Shown: piece after piece, positions 22,851 to 34,697 of the stretch
How the letters are laid out: the number at the start of each line of letters is the position of its first letter
How positions within the stretch are numbered: position 1 is the stretch's first letter
Origin: Petaurus breviceps papuanus
Taxonomy: Eukaryota > Chordata > Mammalia > Diprotodontia > Petauridae
Direction: 5' to 3'
Length of the DNA stretch: 64,000 nucleotides
Assembly (NCBI GenBank): GCA_028583685.1
Contig: JAMXIF010000003.1
Location: 50,562,938 to 50,626,937, forward strand
The notes under the pieces: generated by a model
The model's database searches: none
Told to the model about the DNA's origin: nothing
The model's input: only the letters and a program-made list of their open reading frames with translations
Made by a program: the position numbers and the translations under genes

Positions 22851-24498
22851 CTTAAATACCTAATAAAATATACCACTAACAATGCAAAAATACTATAAAA
22901 GGCCATTTCAGCTACAAGAGTTCCAGTCATCATTATCAGATGAATTTGTTCCTTTCTAAGAAATAGTTTCTTCCTAACAGACATGGTTCCATTTTATCCC
23001 AAGGAGGAAAGTCAGAGCTTCTATAGCAGATAGTAACACTAGGGCAGGCAATGGTGAGTGGCAGCACTGTGGTAAGGGAGGGAAGGATTGGTAGACAGGT
23101 TAAGAGTCAGCCCCAGCAAACAAGAAAAGAGGGGAATGGAGTTCTTCAGTGCAGAAAGTCAGTGTGATCAGTATCCCAGCTTTGGTGCTTAAATAAATGT
23201 ATTATTTCTCTTGGCAAAAACTTAGACTTTTTCTGTCTCCATTTTCTCATCTATAAAATGAGATATATGCTCTTGTATTGCCTTATCTTAAAGTGCTAGA
23301 ATAATATGGTCTATTAGCAATAATTCTAGGAGGTAGTGGACAAATGTCTTATTTCAATTCTACAGGGTCTAAGAAACAAAACAGTCTAGCCTCTCTTGGA
23401 GTGGGAAATTAAGATATTTGAGGTGAGGAAAGGAAGATGGGAAGTTGAAATATCTTCATTGCCATCTTGGAAAAAAAGAACTGTATTTTTAGCCCTATTT
23501 TGTCTTAATTTTCCTTTTTTTTCCTCCTTAGCTTTATCAATGGAGAAAACAATATACAAAGAAATATCTTTTCATGTAAGATGCCAAGCTGCTGAATTCA
23601 CCATTCTTTCCAAGGCTGATATTAAAAAAGTATTTGTTTAAAAAAAATAGACATAGGCCTTTGTAGGCATTTACATTCTTTATCAAGGACAAACAAACAA
23701 AAGGGGCTATAAAAAGACTAAGCTCAGCTATCTTCCCTTTCTTTCATCAAACATACTGGTGATATTTCATTTATAGAAAGTGATTATGTAGAATGTCATT
23801 AAAAAAATTTGTTGTACAGAATTATTTGTTCTAAGAGAATCTTTGCAGAGTGTCAACACTGTAGGCCATACATCAAGATATGACAATGGCTCAGTTATGC
23901 AGAATGCTTCTTTCTAATCTTTTCATTGAATAGAATTTTATTGTCATTTTAAAATTCTCATAAAAGAGGGGCAGAAATCAGTAAAGAAAGAAATGCTACT
24001 TCTAAACACACAAATTAATGTCAGGAAAGAGTTGGCATTTCCTGTTTTGTACATAATAAAAGTTTTGAGTGATAAACTCAGATTGTATTGCCCAGAGAAT
24101 TGGAGCTTGATTTCCTCATATAATAGATTTCCACAAGAGAGGATCTGAACATTTAAAATTACAAGTGAGATTAAAATGTCTATCAATATTGAAAAATAAT
24201 ATGGATTCATAAATTTGAAATTTCAATCAAAGGATTTTAGACATCATGCCCAGATATATCTGACAAGCAGGGCTTTGAAGAAACTTACTTTACTAATCTA
24301 TACAATGGAAAACTTAGTTCTTACACTGTATTGATCTTTTCTTTAGCATTTAAAAATAGTTTATGAATCTTAAAATCAGTTAATATTCTTCACAAAGTTG
24401 GTTTTTCATTTCAAGTTTCTAATGATGCTTAAGGCTTTTTGCTTCAAAGTTTTAAAAGGCAGCTAGGACTGCCTTTTAATGTTACGTTATGTTAAATG
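22851..24498. other. Mostly unassigned; small MIR piece near 23225-23300
   Basis: 'ctgtctccattttctcatctataaaatgagat' (about 23236) is a MIR CORE fragment. The rest shows no recognised repeat, exon or RNA gene. Confidence 0.35.
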
Positions 24499-24499
24499 A

Positions 24500-24960
24500 A
24501 CTCTAGGAAGAGGGAAATGGCCTAGTGGATAAAATGTTGATTCCTGAATAAATATGAGTTATATTCAAATCTTGCATGTGTCAGTAGTGTTCAGTCATTT
24601 TAGCTATGTCCGACTCTATGTCACCCCGTTTTGGGGTTTTCTTGGCAAAGGTCCTGGGTTGGTTTATTATTTCCTTCTTCAGATCATTTTAAAAATGAGG
24701 AAACAGAGGCAAAAAGGGTAAAGTGACTGACTTACCCAGGTCACACAGGTACTAAGTATCTAAGGTCAAATTTGAACTCAGGTCTTCCTGACTCCAGGCA
24801 TAGTGTTCTACCCACTGTGCCTTCTAGCTGCCCTCTGACATATATAGTTGGGTAATTCATTTCCCCAGGCAACTTTCTAAGAATATAAATTGCAGATCTG
24901 CATCGGTAGAAGGGAATTCCCTTTATCAGTAAAATTACAGGTCTGATTCAACTCTCTGGC
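24500..24960 (+). mobile_element. Older CORE-SINE split by a MAR1-like insertion
   Basis: 5' part 'aggaagagggaaatggcctagtggataaaatg' (24506) and 3' part 'ccccaggcaactttctaagaatataaattgcagatctgcatcggtagaagg' (about 24864) are the two halves of one marsupial CORE-SINE type, interrupted at ~24585-24832. Confidence 0.65.
24585..24832 (-). mobile_element. MAR1-like CORE-SINE with RTE-type tail
   Basis: Antisense order: BovB-like tail ('tagctatgtccgactctatgtcaccccg'), 'ttttcttggcaaaggtcctgg', the CORE ('gtgactgacttacccaggtcacacag'), then the head ending 'ttctagctgccc'. Confidence 0.8.
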
Positions 24961-24966
24961 ACTCTC

Positions 24967-25388
24967 NNNNNNNNNNNNNNNNNNNNNNNNNNNNNNNNNN
25001 NNNNNNNNNNNNNNNNNNNNNNNNNNNNNNNNNNNNNNNNNNNNNNNNNNNNNNNNNNNNNNNNNNNNNNNNNNNNNNNNNNNNNNNNNNNNNNNNNNNN
25101 NNNNNNNNNNNNNNNNNNNNNNNNNNNNNNNNNNNNNNNNNNNNNNNNNNNNNNNNNNNNNNNNNNNNNNNNNNNNNNNNNNNNNNNNNNNNNNNNNNNN
25201 NNNNNNNNNNNNNNNNNNNNNNNNNNNNNNNNNNNNNNNNNNNNNNNNNNNNNNNNNNNNNNNNNNNNNNNNNNNNNNNNNNNNNNNNNNNNNNNNNNNN
25301 NNNNNNNNNNNNNNNNNNNNNNNNNNNNNNNNNNNNNNNNNNNNNNNNNNNNNNNNNNNNNNNNNNNNNNNNNNNNNNNNNNNNNNNN
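24967..25388. other. Assembly gap (422 N)
   Basis: A run of N flanked by 'actctc' and a long (TC)n, so it probably collapses a CT repeat. Confidence 0.99.
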
Positions 25389-25448
<60 letters not shown>

Positions 25449-25486
25449 TCCATATATATGTATATATGTATGTATGTATGTATGAT
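25389..25486. repeat. (TC)n then (TATG)n microsatellite
   Basis: About 30 TC units with one TG interruption, then TATATG/TATG units. Confidence 0.95.
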
Positions 25487-25880
25487 AAAAAATATCTTGA
25501 GAGACAGATAGTACTTAAATTACCTCCCCAGACTACTAATTTTCACTGGTTTTCACCATTAGATCACCACGAGAAAACTAAAGTAGAATCTCAATAAAAT
25601 AAATATCTATATTATGAAATTCCACATTTAAAAATCAGAATAAGTCATTTTAATTAAAGTAAAAAGGACAAATATAGATGCCATATAAATAAAAATTATA
25701 GTATTTTCCCAGAAAGCAAAGACTAGAAAAGATATAGCTAGCCTCCTTAAATATGGAGAAAATCCCAAAGGAGAGTATGTGTATATCCTACACAGAGAAT
25801 ATTTACAGTGCTGTCTAGGAACATTGAGTGGGTTCCTCTCTGCCTACTGGAAAGAGAATTGCTGAATACCAAAGAATTCC

Positions 25881-26131
25881 AGGGGAGTGGCTCCGTGGTG
25901 TAGGAGATACAGTGTTGGGCCTGGAGTCAGGAAGACTTGTTTTCTTGAGTTCAAATCTGGCCAGACACTAGCTGAATAACACTGGGCAAGTCAGTTAATC
26001 TTGTTTGCCTCAGTTTTCTCATCTGTAAAATGAACTGGAGAAGGAAATGGGAAATCACTCCAGCACCTTTGCCAAGAAAACCCCAAATGGGGTCACGAAG
26101 AGTCGGCCAGGACTGAAACAACTGAGCAACA
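25881..26131 (+). mobile_element. Full-length MAR1-like CORE-SINE
   Basis: Head 'gtggctccgtggtgtaggag', CORE 'cactgggcaagtcagtta...cctcagttttctcatctgtaaaatg', then the BovB-type tail ('ggagaaggaaatggg', 'gccaagaaaaccccaaatgggg', 'agtcggccaggactgaaacaactgagcaacaa'). Target duplication AAAGAATTCC lies at 25871-25880 and 26132-26141. Confidence 0.9.
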
Positions 26132-26141
26132 AAAGAATTCC

Positions 26142-27650
26142 CAGCTGAGCAATTTTTCAACAATTATTCTGATTATATTTGGAAAAACAACAAAATCATT
26201 AAACAGTTGAAAGGGAACCAATAACAATTATAATTTCTCTGCTTAACAATATAAAGGAGGAAAAGAAATTAATAACTCCAAAATTCAAAACTGAAAGTGA
26301 GCCGAATAAAAGTCTCAAATAAACCTTGATAACAAAGGATGTAAAGTGAAAGTGAGGTTTGGGAGATGAGTAAAACAAATATAAAATGTGGGGTGGGGCA
26401 GGGACAATTCCAGAGCCTAGAGTGCAAAAATCAGCTCTAACCAGTGCATCTGAGGCATGGGTGGGGAAGAGGTTTGGTTAATAAAGAGTATGCAAGTTTA
26501 TACTCAGGACTTTCAGAAGGATTGTACCAGTGCATGCCTGGATTAGCTTCTAGGAGGAATTTGAAAGTTCATCTGATAAGAGCACTAGTCAGCTCTGAAA
26601 TCTCATAGGTGAGGGGCTATAGGCCTCAGAGTGGGAACCATAGGAAAGTACTCACTTTTAGAGAAAAAAGATAACATTTCAGAGAATATTGTAGCAGTTC
26701 TTAACTTCAGGCCAAGAGAAGCATAAACATTCAAAGGTACAAACTGCTAGAGAAGGGGCCCTTAAGTACACTGGATGAAGGAGGAAGGAACACTTATCAT
26801 ACTTCTATCAGTTGGTGTTTGGTAATCCAAATTTCAAGGTTTTGAGAAATGCAGTTAGAAGTTAAGCAGATGACACAACAGATCCTAAGGAGAGCACCTT
26901 TTGGTTTTTTAGTCTGGAATATTAAGCCATTTCTACGATTCCTGATGTATTTGTCCCTGGGTCTCCCATAAGGAAAACTTTGTTTCCTCCATTAGAAATA
27001 AATTCAGAGACTGAAATATACATAGAGTTTTAATGCAGTAGGTAGCCTTGTCAATTCCAGGCATTATGCAAATAAAGTCAGTCTTATCAATTCTAGTCAA
27101 TGTGATCCCACAAAAGATGGCAATACCATTTCTCCCCAGATTTTGGCTAGGACAAGAATGACAGCTATAGAAAAATCTTGCTAATATAGATTTTTTGTTT
27201 GTTTATTTGTTTTTGTAGTTCTCAGCTACCCAGTTATACCTGTATGGGAATATAAATCTCCAAGGTAATGAGATATTTCTTTATTCTCAAATCTGTTCCA
27301 TAGAGTGGTGTTAAATATTACATAGCTCATTTCAGAAAAGCCCTTTTGTCAACAGCCTAGGCCTACTTTAAAATGAATAAAAGGCCCTTTGCATGCCTCC
27401 ATCTGCAGCTAGCATTTGTTTGAGTCATCCAGCAAAGGACATTTTCTTGGATCTCACTCCAGCTGCCAAACTTTGATGATGAAACTTAGATTAAAATGAT
27501 TTTCAAGATAAGAGATAAGCAATTCAAAGTTTACACTTTTGTTTTAGTAAAAAAAAAAATCAACCAAAAAGTCCAATATTTTAAAAAAGGAAGACCTGAA
27601 GGACTGACTCATTCATGAAATTCAATACCATACATTTTAGTATGAGTTTC
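26142..27650. other. Unassigned sequence
   Basis: No family recognised. 26380-27100 might contain old LTR-type sequence (AATAAA motifs at about 26480 and 26998), but I cannot delimit it. Confidence 0.3.
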
Positions 27651-27654
27651 TGTA

Positions 27655-28110
27655 TTATAATAGTGATAGCTGACATTTAGGCCAGCAAGGTAGCATAGAA
27701 TATATAGCTCTGGGCCTAGATTCAGGAAGACCTGAGTTTGGATCTCCCCTCAGACACCAACTGTGTGATCCTGGGAAAGTCACTCATCAACCTCCCAAGG
27801 TTGTTGTGAGAATCAAATGAAATAATATTTGTAAAGACTCCTGTAAAGCTTAAAGCACTGTAGAAATGCTAGCTATTATTATTTAGTGTTTCAGGGTCTG
27901 AAAAGCACTTTAGAAGTATTATCTCATCTGATCCTTTTAATAACTGTAGGAGGTAGGTGCTACAAGATTTTACAGATCAGGAAACAGGCCCAGAAAGGTT
28001 AAGTGACTTGTCTGTGGCCATTTACATAGTGAGTACCAGAAGATTCAGATCTATCTCTAACTCTGTATCCAGTGTTCTTTCCATTATATCTTACTCAATG
28101 CCTTTTTAAA
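27655..28110 (-). mobile_element. MIR/THER1 (antisense) split by another MIR-type SINE
   Basis: 'gatagctgacatttag' (27665) continues after the insertion as 'tttagtgtttcagggtctgaaaagcactttagaagtattatctcatctgatcc' (about 27883), then the CORE ('ggttaagtgacttgtctgtgg'). Confidence 0.65.
27681..27882 (+). mobile_element. MIR/THER1-type SINE inserted in the opposite orientation
   Basis: Sense head 'gccagcaaggtagcatagaatatatagctctgggcctagattcagg', CORE 'ctgtgtgatcctgggaaagtcactcatc', 3' part 'ttgttgtgagaatcaaatgaaataatatttgtaaag'. ATTTAG occurs at both junctions. Confidence 0.65.
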
Positions 28111-28404
28111 ATGATCATTTGCTAAAATTGAAGGTGACACAAGTCCTACCATATGTATATATTTATATTTAAATACTGAATATTACATTATATTATCCTG
28201 AGATAATACACACACTCTAATATGTGTATAAGGATATTCCCAGAGATGCCATGTTCTGTATGCCACAAATCTCACCATTCAATTAAGTGAAACCCTCTCT
28301 GACAAACTCAGATGTTCATACATCATAAGATTTCTAGTTTTAGTCACATGTGGGTACCATTAGTGGGACACATCTAAAGCAGGGACAGTAAAGACTGTTC
28401 AGAG

Positions 28405-28473
28405 AAATAGCATGGAATAAGGGAAAGAACATGATTTGGGGTAGGGAGAGAATCTGAGTTTGAAATATGGTTA
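28405..28473 (+). mobile_element. MIR 5' fragment
   Basis: 'gcatggaataagggaaagaacatgatttggggtagggagagaatctgagtttgaaat' matches the MIR 5' tRNA-related half. Confidence 0.5.
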
Positions 28474-28675
28474 TAGGCAGCTAGGCAATGCCAGGCCTGG
28501 AGTCAGGCTGTGTGACCATGTGGCAAGTCACTTAACCCAGTTTGCCTCAGTTTCCTCATCTGTAAAATAATCTGGAGAAGGAAATGGCAAACCACTTCAG
28601 TTTCAGTGCCAAGAAAACCCCATGAACAATGTCCATGGAGTCACAAAGGGAGACATGACTGAACAACTGAACAAC
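28474..28675 (+). mobile_element. MAR1-like CORE-SINE, internally shortened
   Basis: Head 'aggcagctaggcaatgccaggcctggagtcagg' passes directly to 'ctgtgtgaccatgtggcaagtcacttaacc', then the BovB-type tail ending 'gactgaacaactgaacaac'. Confidence 0.8.
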
Positions 28676-28679
28676 ATAT

Positions 28680-29250
28680 GACATACATATGGCACAAATT
28701 ATTTATTCATTCCCCAACTGATTGGCATCCCTTTCATTTCCAATTTGTTTATACAACAAGAAGTGCTGCTGGAGTATTTTTTTTTAATAGAGAGGTCTTC
28801 CTGTCTTATTTTGATCTCTTTGGGATATACGCTTAGTAATATATTTAGATCTTTAACCCAGAGTCAAAGTTACGCATGGTTTAGTGATATTTTAGTTACA
28901 GCTCCAAATTCTTTTTAAGAATGGCAAGACCAAATCACAGCTATACCAACAGTGAAGTAGCATGGCTGTCCTCTATTGTCTCCTCTAGCAATTGTTATTT
29001 TCTTTTTCTTGTTATCTTTGCCAATCTATTGGGTGTGAGAGAGAAACTGAGCAATGTTTTAATTTGCATTACTCCCATTATTAGTGATTTTAAGTGGATT
29101 CTAGGTAGACTTTTGAGAATTAGAGTGACATTACGCCTTCAGATTTCCTTTGTTTTGTTTTAATTTCTTGACAAATCTTTTTTTTTACTTATATCTCCCC
29201 CAAGAAGAATCATGTATAAATGATTGTATAGATCTTGCTCTCCTTTACCA
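28680..29250 (-). mobile_element. L1 3' end (antisense)
   Basis: 'tattcattccccaactgattggcatcccttt', 'tctttgggatatacgcttag', 'ccaatctattgggtgtgagag' and 'tttaatttgcattactcccattattagtgatttt' follow the antisense L1 ORF2-end/3'UTR order. The open frame at 28921-29163 is an antisense shadow. Confidence 0.75.
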
Positions 29251-29575
29251 CCCTTTCATCCCACCCCATTCCATGAGCTTTGAATTAAGAATATTTTTGT
29301 CACTGCCTATATTCAAAGTTGAACTTTCTTTTTTTGTTTGGGAGGCGAAGTATAGGTTTTCAGTTATCTTCTTTATTTTTTAATGTGTGTAGTCAAGATT
29401 GTAAGAAACATAATCCTCCTGTGACTAATTTCAGATTGGTATGAATGACTGAAACAAAAAACAGTAAAGAACCTTGAAAATATCATTCATATAAAGGGCA
29501 AATGATAATTGTGGCTCATTCCATTGCCAATAGTTGTTAATAGCCAACTAAAGACGGTCATTACTTAGGAGTCTG
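29251..29575. other. Unassigned sequence
   Basis: No repeat or gene recognised; T-rich around 29325-29385. Confidence 0.35.
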
Positions 29576-29579
29576 TGTC

Positions 29580-29745
29580 CATTCCTACATTTTGCTAATG
29601 ATTCACTTATTAAATGTGTGATCTTGGGCATTTTACCTCCCTGGGCTTTAAGTTAGTTTCCTTATGCTTAAAAGGAGGAGAATTGGACAAATAACTTTGA
29701 AGGTCCTCCCAGGTAAAAGTCTAGGATCCTATGATAGCAATCATG
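29580..29745 (+). mobile_element. MIR SINE fragment
   Basis: CORE 'gtgtgatcttgggcattttacctccctgggctttaagttagtttccttatgcttaaaagg' in sense orientation. Confidence 0.6.
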
Positions 29746-30498
29746 TCACTTGATTTTAAAAGGTGACCAGAAAAATCATTTCTGAGCTGTGGTTGAGCAG
29801 TTTGCTCAGATGACTACTTATAATATATATTTATAGTCTTCCGAGACCCACTGATTTCAGTACAAAAGAATCAAGGGGATACTTTTATTTAAAAAAATCA
29901 CATTTGCCCAAAATTAATTCAGTATAAAAACATCATATCAAAAAAATTGATTAATTATAGAGCTCACTGGCTTATGGCAAGGCAGTCAGAAGAGATGAAG
30001 TACATTTCTGCTTTAAAGACATCAATGACTTCATTATAAAAAAAAAATACCCCCCACCATTTTTTACCTTCTCTAGATACAAATAAACATAAATGGTTCT
30101 GAAATTATTTCTTTAAAAGGTTTAGCAGATATTCAACCATAATTACAAAGGAAATATAATAAGGTATCTCTGCACAGTGACAGAAACCTGTGGCCAAAAG
30201 AAAGGAAAATAATATTTTTTAAAAGTTATGGCTAAAAGGAACCAGTGGATAGATAAATATACATTTTTTTAAAAAAAGAATTGAAATATAAAGTTATAGC
30301 CTTATTTTGTAATTTAAAAATCTAACTGACATTAATTGAATTGCCAAGATAATAGAAAGGTGACAAGAACTTGTGTCAAATGTGCAAATTATTAAAAAAA
30401 ATGTTATGAGTATAAAAATATTCTTGTCTATCTGTAAGCGTATGTAAGAGTATAGGTCAAATCCTGGCTATAAGAAATATCATTAACCATGAGTGTCA
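29746..30498. other. Unassigned AT-rich sequence
   Basis: No family recognised. Confidence 0.35.
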
Positions 30499-30499
30499 G

Positions 30500-30670
30500 T
30501 GGGGTATATTACACAGAATCCTCGACTGGGGTTGAAACCTCGATCTGACACTTGTTAGAAGGGTGACCCTGATCAAGCCAATTAACCTCTTAGGACTTCA
30601 GTTCCCTCATCTGTAAAATGGCAAAAATAATACTTGTACTTACTGATCTCATTGCCTGGTTGTGAGGAAG
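30500..30670 (+). mobile_element. MIR/THER1 SINE
   Basis: 'gggtgaccctgatcaagccaattaacctcttaggacttcagttccctcatctgtaaaatggc' is a clear sense CORE. Confidence 0.75.
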
Positions 30671-30804
30671 GTGAATGATGAACCATTAGAGCAGTAACTA
30701 CCAATTCTGATTCACGAAATATGTCTGGGGCATGCAGCAGAAAAGGTACCACCCCTCCCCCCCCACCCGCCAATAAATATTAAAGATATTCAGTTGGGGA
30801 AGGC

Positions 30805-31055
30805 ATTATAATAATAGCTAGAATATAGCACTTTAATTTTTGCAAAGTACTTTATAAATATCATCTTATTTTGTCCCCACTACTCTGGGGAGGTAGATGT
30901 TATTATTATTCCCATTTTAGAGAAAAGGAAATTGAAGCAGATAGTGAAAAAAGACTTGCCCAGGTTCACACTGCTAGTTAGTGCCTAAAGCAAGATTCAA
31001 CTTATATCATTCAGAATCCAAGCCCAGGGCTCTATCTCCAGGCCCACCTATCTGC
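30805..31055 (-). mobile_element. MIR/THER1 SINE, near full length
   Basis: 'ataataatagctagaatatagcactttaatttttgcaaagtactttataaatatcatctt', a short TTA run, the antisense CORE ('gacttgcccaggttcacactgctag') and the head ending 'cacctatctgcc'. Confidence 0.75.
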
Positions 31056-31139
31056 CAGTAGGGAGAGAACCCAGGACACAAAATCCCTGGGGGGAGAAGA
31101 CTCTAATACACTCCCTTATGGACAAAGACCTCATTAATC

Positions 31140-31862
31140 CCATGAGACCACTGTCAGAAAGGACACTGGGACACAAAAGAACAAGGTAAAAGGCAGCCTA
31201 GGAAGAGCTTCCCTGGGTAGAATAGAGGACTGAGCAGGGTTATCATAATGCCAATGCGACATTCACAGCACCCAAGGAGGCTATGAATAAGCTGGTGTAG
31301 TTGTGAATCACAAAATGTAACAGACTCTCCAGTGAAGGAAAGAATCAAAGCATTTATTCAAATATCAGAAAGCCAAATCCCCAAACCAGAAAGCCAAATT
31401 CATCATTGTAACCAGGAAGTTATACACATAACCAATGCAGCAAACGCCAACATTCCCAAGCCTTCCCAAACCTTTCCTCCATCAGGCCTTCAAAACAAAA
31501 CAGACTTCCTTAAGCAAGAATGCCCCTCTCTCACTCATGCTAGCTGCTCAGCCTCCATGATGCTTGCTCCCAGAAGTTCTGGCTCTGTCTTGGGCCCCTT
31601 CCTGCTCCACACTTTCAGCAAGCTCCTCCCCCCCTCCATGTGATTATATTTGACCTATTAAGGGGCAGGGAAGGTTTTCAAATCCCTGTTACCATTACAG
31701 TTACTTGGTAACTTTCTATTCTAATTAATTGCTTTTGCTAACTAGGCCCTAAGTCCAATTGGTCCTACTGCTGAAGGAATGGGACTGATATCAGAATCCT
31801 CTAAATTTCCAGGTCCTTGATTACTTTGCCCTGGTCTATAGCTGCTGTCATTATTGTCACAA
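31140..31862 (-). mobile_element. Possible solo LTR or ERV-derived fragment
   Basis: A GC-richer ~720-bp block with antisense AATAAA-type sequence ('catttattcaaatatc' near 31349) and a TGTGACAATAATGACAGCAG-type end when read on the minus strand (31843-31862). It resembles an LTR more than any LINE or SINE here, but family and exact ends are unsettled. If real it is an old fossil. Confidence 0.3.
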
Positions 31863-31946
31863 CAAAAATTCCACAAAATGTCTTAAAGAATGAGTCACTG
31901 GCCAACTAATTTCAAACAGAGAAGTAGATAAAAAGAGAGGCAGAGA

Positions 31947-31947
<1 letters not shown>

Positions 31948-31999
<52 letters not shown>

Positions 32000-32060
32000 A
32001 ACACACAGAGAGACAGAGACAGAGAGAGACCAAGACACAGAGAGAGAGAGAGAGAGTCAG
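31948..32060. repeat. (GA)n microsatellite
   Basis: Long GA tract with ACAC and GACA interruptions. The leucine/serine-rich frames on the minus strand are artefacts. Confidence 0.95.
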
Positions 32061-32111
32061 AGACTGTGACAGAAACAGACCGACAGTCCAATAGATGGAC
32101 AGACAGACAGA

Positions 32112-32225
32112 CAAAGCAGCAAGCATTTGTCATGTGCAAGGTACCCTGCTAAAATCTGGAAATACAAACATAAACAAACAAGGTATTCCCTGGCCTCATG
32201 GAGCATACATGTAGTTTAAAGAGGG
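32112..32225 (-). mobile_element. L2 3'-end fragment
   Basis: 'agcaagcatttgtcatgtgcaaggtaccctgctaaaatctggaaatac' then 'tccctggcctcatggagcatac' match the antisense L2 3' terminus. Confidence 0.6.
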
Positions 32226-33055
32226 GGAGACAAAGGACAAATTGGAGCTAGAAATTAGAGGCAAGGGGGAGGGTAAGGATACGTACCCACTCAGTTTAAT
32301 GATTTGGAGTGGTGGGTGGTCAAGCAGAGAAGTGGAGGCCTGGCTTTGGGAGAGAAAATGAATGGTTACCTATCAAAGCCCAAGGTTGTTCCAGCCAGAA
32401 ATCCAAGGTTCCAGCAGGAAGTGGAGGAAGATGATGCCTTCAGTGTAGGCAACCTGGTTTGGAACTGATGGCTGGGAAATAAGGAAGTATTGTTCAAAAA
32501 CAAAGTCAGGAACACAAAACAGAAGTCCAGTTCCCCCAATGAATCTGACTCATCACCAATCAACTCCAAGAGTTCCATTCTTCACAATTTGACCTACATA
32601 ACCCATTAAACTGGTGGCCCTAAAAGAACAATATAGCAGTGATCAGGATAAATGGAATGAAGATTGGAGTAAAGCAAATTTGTAGGACTAAAATGAATGT
32701 TGAGAAACACTGAGCTCTCCCTGTATTCTTCTCACCACCGCTACATCTGATAAGCCCATGGAGGTACAGAAAGAGGAAAAACTTCAGCTCTCTTCCTGAG
32801 TTCTTCCTTGTTCCTGATGCCACCGACAGAGCAGTGTTGCTATTCTGTTTCCAGTACCGCCCTAGACAGTTCTATCCAGGACCACCTAAGTACCCAGATT
32901 AGCATCAGCACCTTCAGTTTCTTGTGCCTCCTGGCCTTGCCCTCAACATGCCAGGGACATGTAGAGTACTGTATAAAGTACTGTATATCTGGGGTTGGCC
33001 ATGATCCAGAATATCCCATTCTGAGTTGTTTTGTCTAAGGTTGCAATTGAATTCT
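32226..33055. other. Unassigned sequence
   Basis: Moderately GC-rich with no repeat or exon recognised. Open frames of 60-76 residues have no recognisable content. Confidence 0.3.
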
Positions 33056-33059
33056 CTCC

Positions 33060-33915
33060 CTTTTCCCTTCCTCACCCTCATTTTCAAATACAAATCCCTA
33101 AAGCTTCAGATTCAAATTCTACATAAAATTCTGGTCTTCCTGGTCCCTCAGGTTCATAACTAGGAGTCGTCCTGGGTTCCTCACTATCTCTCACCCCCCA
33201 TATTCAAGCTCTGGGCAAGGCCATCTCTTCAATATGTCCCCTTTTCCCTCTGACTCTGCCACCACTGTAGTGTACACCTTCATCATGTCACATCTGGATT
33301 ATTGTAACAGCCTTCTTGTCAGCTTCTACCTGTTGCAAGTTTCTCCCCACTCCAATCCATTCTCCATTTAGTGACTTCAGGGATTTTACTAAAATGCAAG
33401 TCCAATCATGTCACCTTATGCTCATTCTCTGTCAAGTTCAGGAGCAAATACAAAATTCTCTGTTCAGCATTCAAAGCCCTTCATATCCTACCTCCCTTCT
33501 ATCTTTCCAGTCTTCTTATACTTTACTCCCCCAAAATATGCTTTGATTCAGTGACACTGACCTCCTGGTCCTTCCAAGAACATGCAATGGCTCTGGACAT
33601 TTTCTCTGGCTGTCTTGCATGCCTAGAATGCTTTCCCTCTGGATCACCACCTATTGGCTTGCATGGCTTCCTCTTAAGTCCAAACTAAAATCCCATTCCT
33701 AGGAAGCTCTTCCCAAACTCCTCAATTCCCATGCCTAGTTATTCCCTATTTATCCTGAATATAGCCCATCTGACCACATTTGTTTGCTTGTTGTCTCTTC
33801 CATTGGACTATGAACTTCTTGAGGGTGGTAACTGTCTTTTGTCTCTTTTTGTCTAGCCCAGTATTATGTGCCAGGTGCTTAATAAATGCTTATTATTGAC
33901 TGATTATTATTGGCT
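33060..33915 (+). mobile_element. L2 LINE: C-terminal ORF2 and complete 3' end
   Basis: Contains 'cacatctggattattgtaacagccttcttgtcag' (about 33288; L2 DYCNSLL), 'ccactccaatccattctcc' (about 33347), 'cattcaaagcccttcatatcc' (33468) and the 3' end 'gtgccaggtgcttaataaatgcttattattgactga'. The frame is broken. Open frames at 33316-33546 and 33371-33688 are parts of it. Confidence 0.8.
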
Positions 33916-33929
33916 GATTGACTAAAGGG

Positions 33930-34690
33930 ATCATGTCAGAGGAGAATTGGGAAAATGCACACAGCAAGTTGACACAGGTCTAGTCTTTTACATCTTCCAA
34001 AAAATTAGCAAGAAAATGATGCACCTAAAAAAGATTGTGATAGAAGAATGTGATTACTACAATCCAGGAATAGCCAACAGGCCTTTATCCATCTGGCCAC
34101 AACAAATTTTCTATCATGAACAATATTGTGCAACAAATGCTGGGCCTGTAACAGTTGCTCCCCAAGGAAGGCCCTGGATGGTGGGCTGCTTATACTCTAA
34201 GTTGAAGAAGGAGGGCTGGAGTGAAAGGGGCAGCTAAGTACTTCACAGCTCAAGTTCTGTCACTAAACAGCAGTTATGCTTCAATTCCCTTTGACCCTTT
34301 TCTATCCTTAACCCCTCAAGGTTTAGTAATCCCATAATCATCCCCAGCAGAAAATCTCATCCAGATCCCAAATCATTCACCAAAGCAAAACATACTCAAA
34401 TTGGGATTTTAAAGGAGAACAGACATTGGGTTGGTATATTAGTAACACTTCCTAAATCACCTTTTAGATTCAAGCAACTCATTCCATTTGCAGATTTTTC
34501 TGCAGAGATGTTAGGACTTGACTTTTTCATCTGAGTCATTCCCCAAAGTTAGACATGAATTTTATGTTATAGTAATCAAATTACCAAGGAAATATAGAAT
34601 TAGAAAAAAGTCATAACTGAAGGACAAAATGTCAAGGATATCAAGGGAAATAATGGAAAAAATTTAAAAAAAAAACAAAGAAGTAGAGAA
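33930..34690. other. Unassigned sequence with a 96-residue open frame
   Basis: The frame ending at 34237 includes ECDYYNPGIANRPLSIWPQQ (about 34048-34107) and GPVTVAPQGRPWMVG (about 34144-34188), which looks more protein-like than its surroundings. It has no Met start (first codon TTG at 33947), no recognised domain and no splice signals I can support. It could be a decayed processed pseudogene or retroelement piece. Confidence 0.3.
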
Positions 34691-34697
34691 TGATCTT

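Noticed and set aside
31857-32139. Leu/Ser-rich frames on the minus strand
   Set aside because: Translation of the (GA)n microsatellite.
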